64,000 bases of DNA from Syntrophobacteraceae bacterium (GTDB taxonomy: Bacteria; Desulfobacterota; Syntrophobacteria; Syntrophobacterales; Syntrophobacteraceae): assembly GCA_003566995.1 (NCBI GenBank), contig PXBG01000074.1, positions 1 through 64,000 on the forward strand. The letters are read 5' to 3'. Below, one piece after another: positions 32,579-41,278 of this stretch (its first letter is position 1; every line of letters starts with the position of its first letter). A program made the position numbers and the translations under genes. The notes below the pieces were generated by a model, which saw only the letters and a program-made list of their open reading frames with translations, did no database searches and was not told the DNA's origin.

Positions 32579-33343
32579 ATGAAAACCATCAGGATCATGC
32601 CCTGTCTGGACATGAAAAATGGCCGAGTGGTGAAGGGCATCCATTTTGTGGAGCTGAAAGACGCCGGAGATCCCGTGGAAAACGCTGCCTTCTACCAAAA
32701 GGAGGGAGCCGATGAGCTGGCCATGCTCGACATTGCCGCCACATTGGAAAACCGCAAAACCCGCCTGGAATGGGTGAAGAATGTTTCATCGGTCATCAGC
32801 ATTCCCCTCACCATGGGCGGAGGCATTTCCACGCTGCAGGACATGGAAGATGTTTTCGCTGCGGGAGCGAGCAAAGTTTCCATGAACAGCGCGGCTGTCC
32901 GTAACCCAAACCTCATAGACGACGGCGCCAAAGCTTTCGGCGCCGGCAGGATGATCGTGGCTCTCGACGGAAAACGCAATCCCTCCATGCCGTCGGGATT
33001 TGAACTGGTGGTCGCGGGTGGGACCAAGCCCGTTGGCAAGGATGCCGTCATGTGGGCGAAGGAATGCGAACAGAGGGGCGCAGGGGGCATTCTTCCCACC
33101 AGCATGGACGGTGACGGAACCCAGAAAGGCTATGACCTGCAATTCACCCGGGCCATCTCCGAGGCCGTGAACCTGCCTGTCATTGCATCGGGGGGAGCCG
33201 GCAGCCTCGAACACTTTTATGAAGGGGTCGTGCAGGGGGGCGCAGAAATTCTCCTGGCCGCTTCCGTCTTTCATTATCGGACCCTCAGCATTGGCCAGGT
33301 GAAGGAATACCTGAAAGAAAGGGGGCTGACTGTCACGTTGTAA
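32579..33343 (+). CDS. hisF: imidazole glycerol phosphate synthase subunit HisF
   Basis: A 254-residue TIM barrel, the cyclase subunit that makes IGP and AICAR from PRFAR with ammonia from HisH. MPCLDMKNGRVVKG carries the catalytic Asp at residue 11, and ALDGKR carries the second one. TMGGGIST and ASGGAGSLEHF are the phosphate-binding loops. The usual GAGEILLTSMD loop reads GAGGILPTSMD, a Glu-to-Gly and Leu-to-Pro change. The gene stands alone, without hisH or other his genes in the window, and is divergent from aspS across 227 bases. A diverged HisF paralogue used in another pathway is possible. Confidence 0.88.
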   Translation: MKTIRIMPCLDMKNGRVVKGIHFVELKDAGDPVENAAFYQKEGADELAMLDIAATLENRKTRLEWVKNVSSVISIPLTMGGGISTLQDMEDVFAAGASKVSMNSAAVRNPNLIDDGAKAFGAGRMIVALDGKRNPSMPSGFELVVAGGTKPVGKDAVMWAKECEQRGAGGILPTSMDGDGTQKGYDLQFTRAISEAVNLPVIASGGAGSLEHFYEGVVQGGAEILLAASVFHYRTLSIGQVKEYLKERGLTVTL

Positions 33344-33441
33344 AATTTCACCTCAAGGCCCTGATGAAGAGCGGCCTTCTCAATGCCCCCTCTTTCAAAT
33401 CATTCCCAAACCGGGAGCATGAAGGAAACGGAGGAAGACCA

Positions 33442-33933
33442 GTGTCCATGAAGATATGGGTGGACGCGGATGCCTGCCCGGGCACCGTCAAGGAATTGAT
33501 CATTCGCGTGAGCAAGCGGCACAAGATCTTTGTGGTCTTCGTGGCCAACAAGCACATCGGCATTCCCCTGTCCGTTCATATTACGACGGTTCGATTGGAC
33601 AAAGATCCGGAAGCGGTGGACGAACACATCGTCCAGCACGCCCAGGCAGGAGACATGGTCATCACTCAGGACATTCCCCTGGCCTCCCGGCTGGTCTCCA
33701 AAGGAGTGACCGTCATCACGCCCCGCGGCGAACTCCATGCAAAAGAAAGCATTGGAGAACGCCTTTCCCTTCGGAACTTTATGCAGGACATTCGGGATTC
33801 GGGTGGAACCACTCCGGGTCCACCCCCCTTCACGCAAAAGGACAAACAGCGTTTCTCTGACACCTTTGACAGGGAAATCACCAAGTTCCTCAAAAAGCGA
33901 TCCATTCAGGATGAAACCTCTCCCCGGCAATAG
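33442..33933 (+). CDS. YaiI/YqxD family (DUF188) putative nuclease-fold protein
   Basis: A 163-residue PIN-like protein. MKIWVDADACPGTVKELI is the family signature, followed by VVFVANKHIG, the GDMVITQDIPLASRLVSKG block with conserved Asp and a C-terminal TPRGELHAKESIGERLS. The acidic residues are consistent with a metal-dependent fold, but the activity is unproven. GTG 33442 (VSMKIW) is preferred because GGAGGA lies six bases upstream. ATG 33448 is the alternative. The stretch before it has no family match. It is 98 bases after hisF and probably shares its transcript. Confidence 0.85.
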   Translation: MSMKIWVDADACPGTVKELIIRVSKRHKIFVVFVANKHIGIPLSVHITTVRLDKDPEAVDEHIVQHAQAGDMVITQDIPLASRLVSKGVTVITPRGELHAKESIGERLSLRNFMQDIRDSGGTTPGPPPFTQKDKQRFSDTFDREITKFLKKRSIQDETSPRQ

Positions 33934-34412
33934 GGCCGTGCCCTTTCGTACAGTTCCTGGCCCCTGCTGCCAAGCCATTCCCTCAAGAGTCCGTTTTGCC
34001 CATGGCACGCTTTTCAACGGCCCAGGCAGTGCGCATTTTCATTTCCTGGGAGTGGTCATTCCCGGGCGGGAATCCGCGGTGTGCATCACCAGGATTATTG
34101 TGGGAAAACACCTTGAGTTTAAGAATGATGATGATTAAAAATATTGTATGCGAAAATTGCGTTCCAGCATGCAAGTTTACACTGAGCGAACAACGCATTT
34201 CTGAGGGACCTGAAAAACACATGCTCCTGTCAGGAAACAGAGAATTGCCGTCTTAAATGTCTGGGGAAACAGAACGTGAACCCGGGAGAGCTCACCCAAT
34301 GAAGGTGTGCTTTCAAGGAACCTGAATGGGGTGTCAATCATTTTTCACCGGAACATGCGGCCCGGTGAAGGAAATCCATCAAACCTTTCAACTTTCAAAA
34401 TGAGGAGTCACC
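33934..34412. other. intergenic region upstream of sodB
   Basis: A stretch of 479 bases without a supported gene. A motif AATGATGATGATTA near 34124-34137, about 275 bases before sodB, has a loose resemblance to Fur boxes, which would suit an iron-SOD, but similarity is weak. A possible -35 TTGAGT lies at 34113. Nothing else was recognised. Confidence 0.4.
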
Positions 34413-35006
34413 ATGGCCATCACACTTCCCGAACTGCCTTATGCCAAGGACGCGCTTGAACCTTTCATCAGCTCGAAAACCCTCGAGTTTCACCATGGAA
34501 AACATCACAAGACTTATGTGGACAATGGAAACAAGCTCATCGAGGGAACGGATCTGGCCAACCTTCCATTGGAAGACATCATCAAAAAAGTCGCAGGAGA
34601 TCCGGCCAAGACCGGAATCTTCAACAATACAGCACAAGTATGGAATCATTCATTTTATTGGAAATGCATGAAACCCAACGGGGGAGGTCCGCCCACGGGG
34701 GGCATTGCGGACAAAATCAAGGCGGATTTCGGAAGTTACGAAAAATTTGTGGAAGAATTTAAAAACGCGGGAGCCACTCAGTTTGGCAGCGGCTGGGCCT
34801 GGCTCGTGGTGGATGGGGGCAAATTGAAAGTGACCAAGACCCCCAACGCCGAAACCCCCATCACCCAGGGACTGAAACCCCTCCTCGTGGTGGATGTGTG
34901 GGAACATGCCTATTATCTAGACTACCAAAACCGGCGTCCCGACTACCTGGCCACCTTTGTGGACAAGCTGATCAACTGGGATTTTGTGAACTCCTGCCTC
35001 GTATGA
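34413..35006 (+). CDS. sodB: superoxide dismutase, Fe/Mn family (Fe type)
   Basis: A 197-residue cytoplasmic superoxide dismutase that converts superoxide to peroxide and oxygen. Metal ligands are seen in FHHGKHHKTYVDN (first His near residue 27), VWNHSFYWKCM (second His near 75) and VDVWEHAYYLDYQNRRPDY (Asp and His near 157-161). The active-site Trp/Gln pattern FGSGWAWLVV and NTAQVWNHSFYW, with Gln before the second His, is the Fe-type arrangement. The start has GAGGAG. No signal peptide is present. It stands alone with a strong 13-base inverted repeat behind it, and protects iron-sulfur enzymes of a presumably anaerobic cell. Confidence 0.96.
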   Translation: MAITLPELPYAKDALEPFISSKTLEFHHGKHHKTYVDNGNKLIEGTDLANLPLEDIIKKVAGDPAKTGIFNNTAQVWNHSFYWKCMKPNGGGPPTGGIADKIKADFGSYEKFVEEFKNAGATQFGSGWAWLVVDGGKLKVTKTPNAETPITQGLKPLLVVDVWEHAYYLDYQNRRPDYLATFVDKLINWDFVNSCLV

Positions 35007-35059
35007 CCCACGGCATTCCTGAGCCGCCTGGACACGTATTTCAGCCACTGACACAGCAA

Positions 35060-35116
35060 ACACCCCCTTGAGCGAAAGCCTTCATTGCCTGCAGTCGCCA
35101 CTCCTCAAGGGGGTGT
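35060..35116. terminator. 13-bp perfect inverted repeat between convergent genes
   Basis: ACACCCCCTTGAG (35060-35072) and CTCAAGGGGGTGT (35104-35116) pair perfectly across a 31-base loop, between the ends of sodB and the convergent hypothetical gene. Without a T tract on either side it may be a Rho-independent-like stop or a bidirectional processing structure. Confidence 0.55.
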
Positions 35117-35154
35117 GCGCTTTCGTGGGAAGAGCGGCAGTCCCGGATCCACCT

Positions 35155-35883
35155 TCAACCGGGATACACATTCCCCGTTTCGAGGATGCACCAGCCGTTT
35201 CGCGTCTTTCCCAGCAGGAGGTTGACCTGCCAGCCCTGGCGGCAATGGTCGGTGATATCCCTTGGAACCCTCACTTCCACAAGCCCAGAAGCACTGGTTC
35301 CCGAGAGGAGCAGGGTTCCGGGCTGAATTTTTTCGATGGTGAAATAGTCGTCCAGTTCGGCAGTCCAATGCCTGGGGGCATGATTCTGAGCATACTCATA
35401 AAAGAGCCTGGCCAGTCTTTCCGCTGCGGGCAGTTCTCTCGCTGCTTCCGTGGCGACTCGAGTCGCGCGGGCAGCCTGTTCCTTGTCCACATATTCGCGC
35501 TCTTCAAGCCAGCGTATGAGCTTTTTCGTGACCGTTCCCGTCGCCTGAAGGAGCGCTTCCGACGCCAGGACCTTTCGAATCATGAAATAGTTCAAAAAAC
35601 CATTGAGTGAAGGAAGAATCTTGTCCGGCCCGAAAATGACGCAGAACTCCAGGTTCCGCTGGAAGTAGAACCTTTCATAGAGGGCGATGTCGGAAGAATT
35701 GTCCAAATCGTGGTAGCCATAGCAGTTCAAACAGTGGCGCATCAGCCCCACCACTTCTTCATAACGGTGATAAGTCCTGGTCTTCAGACGCTTTTGCTGC
35801 TCTCTCAAAAACTCCGTGAAGACCCCTTCTATGCTGTGTTCTGCAACCTGGGGAAAAGTCAGGACCTTACTGCTGTTTTTCAT
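35155..35883 (-). CDS. conserved hypothetical protein with SAM-like N-terminal helices
   Basis: A 242-residue soluble protein. The N-terminal part (IEGVFTEFLREQQKRLKTRTYHRYEEVVGLMRH) resembles the helical DNA-binding SAM-like domain of tyrosine recombinases. The middle has GYHDLDNSSDIALYERFYF and FGPDKILPSLNGFLNYFMIR, and the rest is helical with a beta-rich end (GTLLLSGTSASGLVEV). No recombinase catalytic Arg/His/Tyr set is visible, so it is not a complete integrase. ATG 35883 was preferred over the open frame at 35892 because it starts nearest a purine-rich stretch. No function is assigned. It is adjacent to a zinc-ribbon protein upstream on the same strand. Confidence 0.55.
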   Translation of the reverse strand: MKNSSKVLTFPQVAEHSIEGVFTEFLREQQKRLKTRTYHRYEEVVGLMRHCLNCYGYHDLDNSSDIALYERFYFQRNLEFCVIFGPDKILPSLNGFLNYFMIRKVLASEALLQATGTVTKKLIRWLEEREYVDKEQAARATRVATEAARELPAAERLARLFYEYAQNHAPRHWTAELDDYFTIEKIQPGTLLLSGTSASGLVEVRVPRDITDHCRQGWQVNLLLGKTRNGWCILETGNVYPG

Positions 35884-35930
35884 CTTCACCACTCACAAGA
35901 ATTTTTCACCCCATCAGGATTTCGAACCAT

Positions 35931-36245
35931 TCATGCCCGGTGACCACAACGCGGACAAAAATTAAATGTGGATTCCAGGGGAAAACCACAGTGAGCGCAC
36001 TTCTCCCCGGGTTTCTCCTCCACATGCGGCGAGTAAGGTTCATGGGGAGAACTGGCCGCACCACAATGGTCGCACATGAGAACCGGCTGGCCCCTGCGCA
36101 GGGGAAAAACAGGCACGAAAAAGAGACTCACGTAATCGTCAACACGTTTCAGACGGGCCTGCGCCAAACCACAATGGGGGCAAAGCCTCGGGGTATGGTC
36201 CAATGTGACCGTCTTCGGCTGAATGCCACCGATGAACAAAAACAT
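35931..36245 (-). CDS. zinc-ribbon protein
   Basis: A 104-residue protein with three Cys-x-x-Cys pairs: CPHCGLAQARLKR, LMCDHCGAAS, and a C-terminal CAHCGFPLESTFNFCPRCGHRA double pair. It matches the small zinc_ribbon_15-type family, with FFVPVFPLRRGQPV between the pairs, a probable beta segment. It likely binds zinc and serves as a structural or adaptor protein. The start at 36245 (MFLFIGGIQPK) has a GGGGTGG site. The frame is open to 36263. It lies 47 bases upstream of the 242-residue hypothetical. Confidence 0.75.
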   Translation of the reverse strand: MFLFIGGIQPKTVTLDHTPRLCPHCGLAQARLKRVDDYVSLFFVPVFPLRRGQPVLMCDHCGAASSPHEPYSPHVEEKPGEKCAHCGFPLESTFNFCPRCGHRA

Positions 36246-36456
36246 GGTCCACCCCTGCTCCATTCATTTTCAGGATGCGCACCACTCATTTCTCATGTGA
36301 CAACCCTTATGCCACGCATCCCGCCCTCAACCAGAACGCAGTTTAATCTCACCATCTTTTTAATGCAAACTCGCCGCCAAACAAAGACATTTTTGTCACA
36401 TATTTGAATGTGGAAAACTTTTTCGGGAAGCAAGATGCCTCTTGGCACCCTTGAAG

Positions 36457-37155
36457 CTAAAAAATTTTTTTCAGCCGTCCAGGACTCTGAACGGCAAAAA
36501 CCGCTTCCAGAAAGTCCTTCACCTTGTCCAGGTCCTTTTTTCCAGGCGCCCCTTCCACCCCCGAACTCACATCCACTCCATCGGGCAAGGCCTGCGCCAT
36601 GGCGGTGGAGACATTTTCGGCACTGAGTCCTCCAGCAAGAAGAATGGGCCGTCCCCTGTCAGCTTTTTTGACCATGGCCCAATCCCATGTGAGCGCATTT
36701 CCTCCGGGCAGGGCGCCTCCCGAAGCCTCCACGAGGAAAGCTGCCGGATCGTACAGGTGTGTCCCCTGAAGATCGGGTTCAGCATTCACAAACAAGGTTT
36801 TGATCACCTTGACACCCCTCTCCTGCAGCCGATCCACCAGGTGAGGGGGCTCTCTCCCATGAAGCTGAACAAAGTTGATTCCGCAAATGGAAACCCTTCG
36901 CATGATGCCGGCAAAATCCTCATTCACAAAAACCCCAACCCGCCCCAACCCTTCAGGGAGAGCGCTGAAAATCTTCCGGGCCGTTCGATCGTCCACGAAC
37001 CTCGGACTTTTGGGGTAGAAGACGCAACCGATGGCATGTGCTCCCATTTGCACACAGCTTCGGGCCTCCTCCGCGCGGGTGAGTCCGCAAATCTTGACCT
37101 GCACTCTTTCCTGGAGACCGTTCACAGACCTTTTCTCCTTCATAACGTCATCCAT
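36457..37155 (-). CDS. trpF: phosphoribosylanthranilate isomerase
   Basis: A 232-residue TIM barrel that converts phosphoribosylanthranilate to CdRP in tryptophan synthesis. VKICGLTRAEEARSCVQMGA holds the catalytic Cys and the start of the phosphate loop. AIGCVFYPKSPRFVD, VGVFVNED, FVQLHGREPP, LLAGGLSAENV and VDVSSGVEGAPGKKD complete the family set, with the catalytic Asp in VDVSSG. It is the last gene of the aroF-trpEGDCF operon, 21 bases after trpC. Start ATG 37155 (GGCGGA upstream) versus ATG 37143 is undecided. trpB and trpA are not present downstream. Confidence 0.95.
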   Translation of the reverse strand: MDDVMKEKRSVNGLQERVQVKICGLTRAEEARSCVQMGAHAIGCVFYPKSPRFVDDRTARKIFSALPEGLGRVGVFVNEDFAGIMRRVSICGINFVQLHGREPPHLVDRLQERGVKVIKTLFVNAEPDLQGTHLYDPAAFLVEASGGALPGGNALTWDWAMVKKADRGRPILLAGGLSAENVSTAMAQALPDGVDVSSGVEGAPGKKDLDKVKDFLEAVFAVQSPGRLKKIF

Positions 37156-37176
37156 GACAAAAAGATCCGCCAGGAG

Positions 37177-37977
37177 TCAGCTCTTGAGGGCGGGGGCCAG
37201 CAATGTTTTCAGGTGCTGCTCCGGATTGGCGGCCTTCACCAGGCTTTCCCCGATGAGAAAATTGAAAATGCCCGCCTCCATCAAAACTTCCATCTGTTCC
37301 CGTCCATGAATGCCGCTTTCTGCCACGGCAACGTGATCTTTTCCAAACAGCCCCGCCAGTTCCACAGACCTTCCTATGTCCGTGTGAAAAGTGGCCAGGT
37401 CCCGGTTGTTGATGCCGATCAACCTTGCCCCCGCGGCGGCTGCTTCATGCCACTCCTCTTCCGTGTGGACTTCCACCAGGGCATCGAGGCCCACTTCCGC
37501 GGAGAGTTCCAGGAGTTCCTGAAGGAGCCTGGGGGACAGGGCTCTCACGATGAGCAAAATGGCATCTGCGCCCATGACTGCGGTTTCCAGGACCTGATAG
37601 GGTGTCACGATGAAGTCCTTGCGCAGAACAGGCAAGAGGACGGCACGGCGAACAGCCTTCAGATCGAGAGCGCTTCCATGGAAAAAGGTTTCATCGGTGA
37701 GAACGGAAATGGCCGAAGCACCACCCCTTTCATACATGATCGCCTGGGACTCGGCGTCCAGGCCTGGCCTCATGAGCCCACGGGAGGGCGAGCCCCTTTT
37801 GATCTCCGCGATGATGTTGGCGCCACCGGACCCGGGTGTAGAAAGAGCCTTCAAAAGGGATCGGCCCTCTTTCTTCTCCCGGGCACGCTCCCGCATATCC
37901 CTCTCTGGCACCCTGGAGCGGGCAAGATCCACTTCCTCTCTCTTTTTTTCCAGAATGCGGTTCAATACATCGGCCAT
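37177..37977 (-). CDS. trpC: indole-3-glycerol phosphate synthase
   Basis: A 266-residue TIM barrel that decarboxylates and closes CdRP to indole-glycerol phosphate. ADVLNRILEKKREEVDLARSR starts the enzyme. Conserved motifs follow: IAEIKRGSPSRGLMRP (catalytic Lys), SVLTDETFFHGSALDL, LRKDFIVTPYQVLE, ADAILLIVRAL, LVEVHTEEEWHEA, LIGINNRDLATFHTD, and AESGIHGREQME. ATG 37977 is used, since a TTG two codons earlier is the only upstream option. It follows trpD by 42 bases and precedes trpF. The product feeds tryptophan synthase, encoded elsewhere. Confidence 0.96.
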   Translation of the reverse strand: MADVLNRILEKKREEVDLARSRVPERDMRERAREKKEGRSLLKALSTPGSGGANIIAEIKRGSPSRGLMRPGLDAESQAIMYERGGASAISVLTDETFFHGSALDLKAVRRAVLLPVLRKDFIVTPYQVLETAVMGADAILLIVRALSPRLLQELLELSAEVGLDALVEVHTEEEWHEAAAAGARLIGINNRDLATFHTDIGRSVELAGLFGKDHVAVAESGIHGREQMEVLMEAGIFNFLIGESLVKAANPEQHLKTLLAPALKS

Positions 37978-38019
37978 GACCAACCTTTCCTTTTCCCGTT
38001 TGTTTTTCCAAGGGGTGAA

Positions 38020-39039
38020 TCATGCGGCGTTTTCCTGGGTGAAACGCACGAGCGCTTCCAGTTTCCGGGCCGCAGCGCCTTCATCGATGGAAAACTGGGC
38101 CTGAGAAATACCCTCCTGAAAATCTTCAGCCACTCCTGCAGCCACCAGGGCAGCAGCGGCATTCACCACAACCACATCTCTTCCGCCACTCTTTTGCCCT
38201 TCCAGTATGTGCCGGGTGATTTCCACATTCCGCTTCACATCGCCTCCCTCCAGCTCCTCCCTGGCGGCCGTTCGGCCCGTCAGTTGCCCGGGAGTCAGAT
38301 CATAAGTGCGAATGGCCCCTTTGTTGAGTTCCGTGATGCGGGTGGGGGCACACACCGTGATCTCATCCAGACCGTCATGCCCATGAACCACAAAAGCCCT
38401 TCTGACTCCCAGCAACTGGAGAGCCTGGGCAAACATTTCCGTGAGTTCGGGAGCGTAGACCCCCAGAACCTGGCAGTTGGCTCCTGCAGGATTGGTGAGG
38501 GGGCCCAGCATGTTGAAGATGGATCGAATGGCCACTTCTTTGCGGGCCCTGGCTGCATGCCTCATGGCCCCGTGAAAAACGGGGGCAAACAGAAAACCGA
38601 TGCCCAACTCCTGAATGGCTTCCTCCGCCACTTCCGGTTCCACGTCCAGCCGGACCCCCAGCGCTTCCAGCAGGTCTGCACTGCCACACTGGCTGGACAC
38701 GGAACGATTGCCGTGCTTGGCGACGGTCACACCGCACCCCGCCACCACGAAGGCGGCCGTGGTGGAAATGTTGAAGGTTTTGGACCCGCTTCCTCCCGTG
38801 CCGCAAGTGTCCACCACGGTGTCGGCAGTCACCTGTATGCGCGCCGCCTTGCGCCGCATGGCCCTGGCCGCTCCCGCCAATTCAGCGAAGGTTTCCCCCT
38901 TTGTGGCGAGGGCAGCCATGAATGCACCGATTTGAGCATCGGTCACTTGTCCCGCCATGATCAGGGACATGATCTGGGCCATTTCACTCTCGTCAAGATC
39001 CTGCCGAGAAATGATTTTTCTCAATCCCTCCTGAATCAT
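38020..39039 (-). CDS. trpD: anthranilate phosphoribosyltransferase
   Basis: A 339-residue enzyme that joins anthranilate and PRPP. It has a helical N-terminal domain (IISRQDLDESEMAQIMSLIM). The PRPP-binding region VDTCGTGGSGSKTFNISTTAA is nearly exact. KHGNRSVSSQCGSADLLEALG and NMLGPLTNPAG follow, then VVHGHDGLDEIT. Length is standard and the two domains are not fused to TrpG. The start ATG overlaps the trpG stop by four bases (39036-39039), indicating coupled translation. It is part of the operon regulated by the leader described at 42507. Confidence 0.96.
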   Translation of the reverse strand: MIQEGLRKIISRQDLDESEMAQIMSLIMAGQVTDAQIGAFMAALATKGETFAELAGAARAMRRKAARIQVTADTVVDTCGTGGSGSKTFNISTTAAFVVAGCGVTVAKHGNRSVSSQCGSADLLEALGVRLDVEPEVAEEAIQELGIGFLFAPVFHGAMRHAARARKEVAIRSIFNMLGPLTNPAGANCQVLGVYAPELTEMFAQALQLLGVRRAFVVHGHDGLDEITVCAPTRITELNKGAIRTYDLTPGQLTGRTAAREELEGGDVKRNVEITRHILEGQKSGGRDVVVVNAAAALVAAGVAEDFQEGISQAQFSIDEGAAARKLEALVRFTQENAA

Positions 39040-39626
39040 TGATTATCCCTCTCAGTGTTCTTTGTCTTTGCGAGAAAATTTCTCAAAATGCGCTTCCCCA
39101 CAGGGGTCATGATGGATTCGGGGTGAAACTGAATGCCCTCCGTGGGGTGCTCCCTGTGACGAATGCCCATCACCTGCCCTTTTTCTGATTCGGCGGTGAT
39201 TTCAAGACACGTGGGCAGCCCTTCCCTGGCTACCGCGAGGGAATGATACCTCATGGCCTGAAAGGGATTGGGTATTCCACGGTAGATGCTCAGGCCATCC
39301 GTTGTCACAGTGGACACCTTGCCGTGCATGAGCTCTTGCGATCTCACCACTTTTCCCCCAAACGCCACCGCGATCGCCTGGTGACCGAGGCAAACACCCA
39401 GCAAGGGAGCTTTTCCCGAAAAAGCCTGGACAAGAGGAACGGAAATGCCCGCATCTTCCGGCCGCCCCGGTCCCGGGGAAATGACGATGCCCCGGGGATT
39501 CAGATCCAGTATCTGCTCCACCGTGACGCGGTCGTTTCGTATGACTTCCACTTCCGCTCCGAGCATTCTCAGATATTGATAGAGATTGTAGGTGAACGAA
39601 TCATAGTTATCGAGCATCACAATCAT
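39036..39626 (-). CDS. trpG: anthranilate synthase component II (glutamine amidotransferase)
   Basis: A 196-residue class I glutaminase that feeds ammonia to TrpE. It shows MLDNYDSFTYNLYQYL, VISPGPGRPEDAGI, the nucleophile in LLGVCLGHQAIAVAFGG (Cys), the HGKVSTV segment and the His-x-Glu pair in GIQFHPESIMTP. It may also serve as PabA, since bifunctional TrpG/PabA proteins are common and no pabA is seen. It overlaps trpD by four bases. It is separated from trpE by 138 bases, a longer gap than elsewhere in the operon. Confidence 0.96.
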   Translation of the reverse strand: MIVMLDNYDSFTYNLYQYLRMLGAEVEVIRNDRVTVEQILDLNPRGIVISPGPGRPEDAGISVPLVQAFSGKAPLLGVCLGHQAIAVAFGGKVVRSQELMHGKVSTVTTDGLSIYRGIPNPFQAMRYHSLAVAREGLPTCLEITAESEKGQVMGIRHREHPTEGIQFHPESIMTPVGKRILRNFLAKTKNTERDNQ

Positions 39627-39764
39627 GGCTCACTCTCCCGCTCGCGTGTTTTTGCCAACTTTGTTCTTTTAAAATGAGGAGAAAAGGTTTCCAAAAACAC
39701 ACATCCACCCTTGCCCCCAAGGTTCAACGCCCCGGCCTTTGGTGAACAGCATTCAGGGCCATCA

Positions 39765-41243
39765 TCAGTCATTGGCCGCGATGAGTTGCAGGGCGCGCTC
39801 AATGGCCATGGCCTTGCTCACGGTTTCCTGGCGCTCCCTCTCGGGATCGGAATCGGCAACGATGCCCGCCCCGGCCCTCACCGTCAGCGTTCCCTCCTCG
39901 ATGCAGGCTGTGCGAATGGTGATGGCCAGGTCCATGTTCCCCGTGAAGGACACATAGCCGATGGCCCCTCCATAGGGACCGCGGGGCTCCTGTTCCTGTT
40001 CGGCGATGATCTCCATGGCCCGGACTTTGGGGGCTCCCGACAAAGTTCCTGCGGGAAATGTGGCCCGAAGGAGGTCCCAGGCATCGGCTCCTTCCTGCAA
40101 GTCACAGTTGATGTTGGAAACCAGGTGCATGACGTGGGAATAGCGCTCGACGATCATCAGGTCTGTCACCTGAACGGTTCCCACTTCAGCCACGCGTCCC
40201 AGATCGTTTCTTCCCAGATCCACGAGCATGAGGTGCTCCGCCCTTTCCTTGGGATCCTGCAAAAGTTCATCCGCCAGCTGGCGGTCCTCCTGTTCCGTCT
40301 TGCCCCTGGGACGGGTGCCGGCGATGGGCCTGAGGGTGGCCACGCCGTTTTCCAGACGCACCATGGTCTCCGGGGAGGAACCCACCAGAAGCGTCTCACC
40401 CAGGTGCAAAAAATACATGTAGGGAGAAGGGTTGATGTAGCGCTGGGCGCGATAGAGCATCCAGGGATCGGGAGCGGGAGAGGAGATGAAAGGCTGGGAG
40501 ACCACAGCCTGAATGATGTCGCCCGCGGCGATGTGCTCCTTGATGCGCTTCACCTTGGACCGGAACCCTTCAGGTGAAACCCTGGTTTCAAGAGCGACAT
40601 TGCCCGCGAAAGCCACGCCCTTTTGTTTTGAAGGGCCGCTGAGAATGGTCTCCATTTGCCGCAGCGAAAGGGAGGCTTCTTCGTGCGCCTCCTCGGGGGT
40701 CATTCCGTTGTTGATGAAGGCATAGGCCACGAGGGTGAGTGTGTGGCGGATATTGTCAAAGATGTAGAGCTGCTCGGGCACGATGAAGTGAGCCATGAGA
40801 GCGCCGGGGGGACAGGAGTTGGGAATGGCCTCGAAAAAGGACACCGATTCGTAGTTGAAATACCCCACCATTCCACCCCAGAACCGAGGCAGGCCGGGAA
40901 GACTGACGGGTTTATACTGCGCCATGATGGACCGAAGCACCAGCATGGGGTCACCCCCGTGAAGAATCTCCTTCTCGGCTTCCCCCTCTCGCACCGTGAC
41001 CCGGTCCTGGTAAACCCTGATGTCGCAGCGGGAGGAAAAGCCAAGAAAACTGTAGCGTCCCCAGCGTTCCCCGCCCTCCACGCTTTCCAGCAGGAAAAGA
41101 GGACCTTTGCCGTCATAGATTTTTGCCAGGGCGGAAAGGGGTGTCTCGGTGTCCGCCAGGATTTCCTCGCAGATGGGAATGAGGTTTCCTCGTTTTGCCA
41201 GATCTTGCATTTCCGACTTGAGGGGAAAAGAGGCGAGTTTCAT
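39765..41243 (-). CDS. trpE: anthranilate synthase component I
   Basis: A 492-residue chorismate-binding enzyme that makes anthranilate from chorismate and ammonia. The N-terminal regulatory part contains FLLESVEGGERWGRYSFLG with the tryptophan-binding Glu-Ser residues. The catalytic part has IAAGDIIQAVVSQPF, SPSPYMYFLHLG-type segment, RPIAGTRPRGKTEQED, LMLVDLGRNDLGRVAEVGTV, FPAGTLSGAPKVRAMEII and YGGAIGYVSFTGNMD. Feedback inhibition by Trp is expected. ATG 41243 (AAAGGAAA site) is used, since the 35 extra upstream codons have no family match and partly overlap aroF. It follows aroF by 35 bases. Confidence 0.97.
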   Translation of the reverse strand: MKLASFPLKSEMQDLAKRGNLIPICEEILADTETPLSALAKIYDGKGPLFLLESVEGGERWGRYSFLGFSSRCDIRVYQDRVTVREGEAEKEILHGGDPMLVLRSIMAQYKPVSLPGLPRFWGGMVGYFNYESVSFFEAIPNSCPPGALMAHFIVPEQLYIFDNIRHTLTLVAYAFINNGMTPEEAHEEASLSLRQMETILSGPSKQKGVAFAGNVALETRVSPEGFRSKVKRIKEHIAAGDIIQAVVSQPFISSPAPDPWMLYRAQRYINPSPYMYFLHLGETLLVGSSPETMVRLENGVATLRPIAGTRPRGKTEQEDRQLADELLQDPKERAEHLMLVDLGRNDLGRVAEVGTVQVTDLMIVERYSHVMHLVSNINCDLQEGADAWDLLRATFPAGTLSGAPKVRAMEIIAEQEQEPRGPYGGAIGYVSFTGNMDLAITIRTACIEEGTLTVRAGAGIVADSDPERERQETVSKAMAIERALQLIAAND

Positions 41244-41278
41244 GCCGTGATTTCCTTTTAGCAGGGCAACGGAGGGAT

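Noticed and set aside
34121..34140. Fur-box-like AT-rich motif upstream of sodB
   Set aside because: Similarity is weak, it is not palindromic, and it lies 275 bases from the gene. Kept only as a remark in the intergenic entry.
36442..39042. 866-codon plus-strand open frame
   Set aside because: Antisense of trpF, trpC and trpD across their gaps. It has no motifs and no ribosome site.
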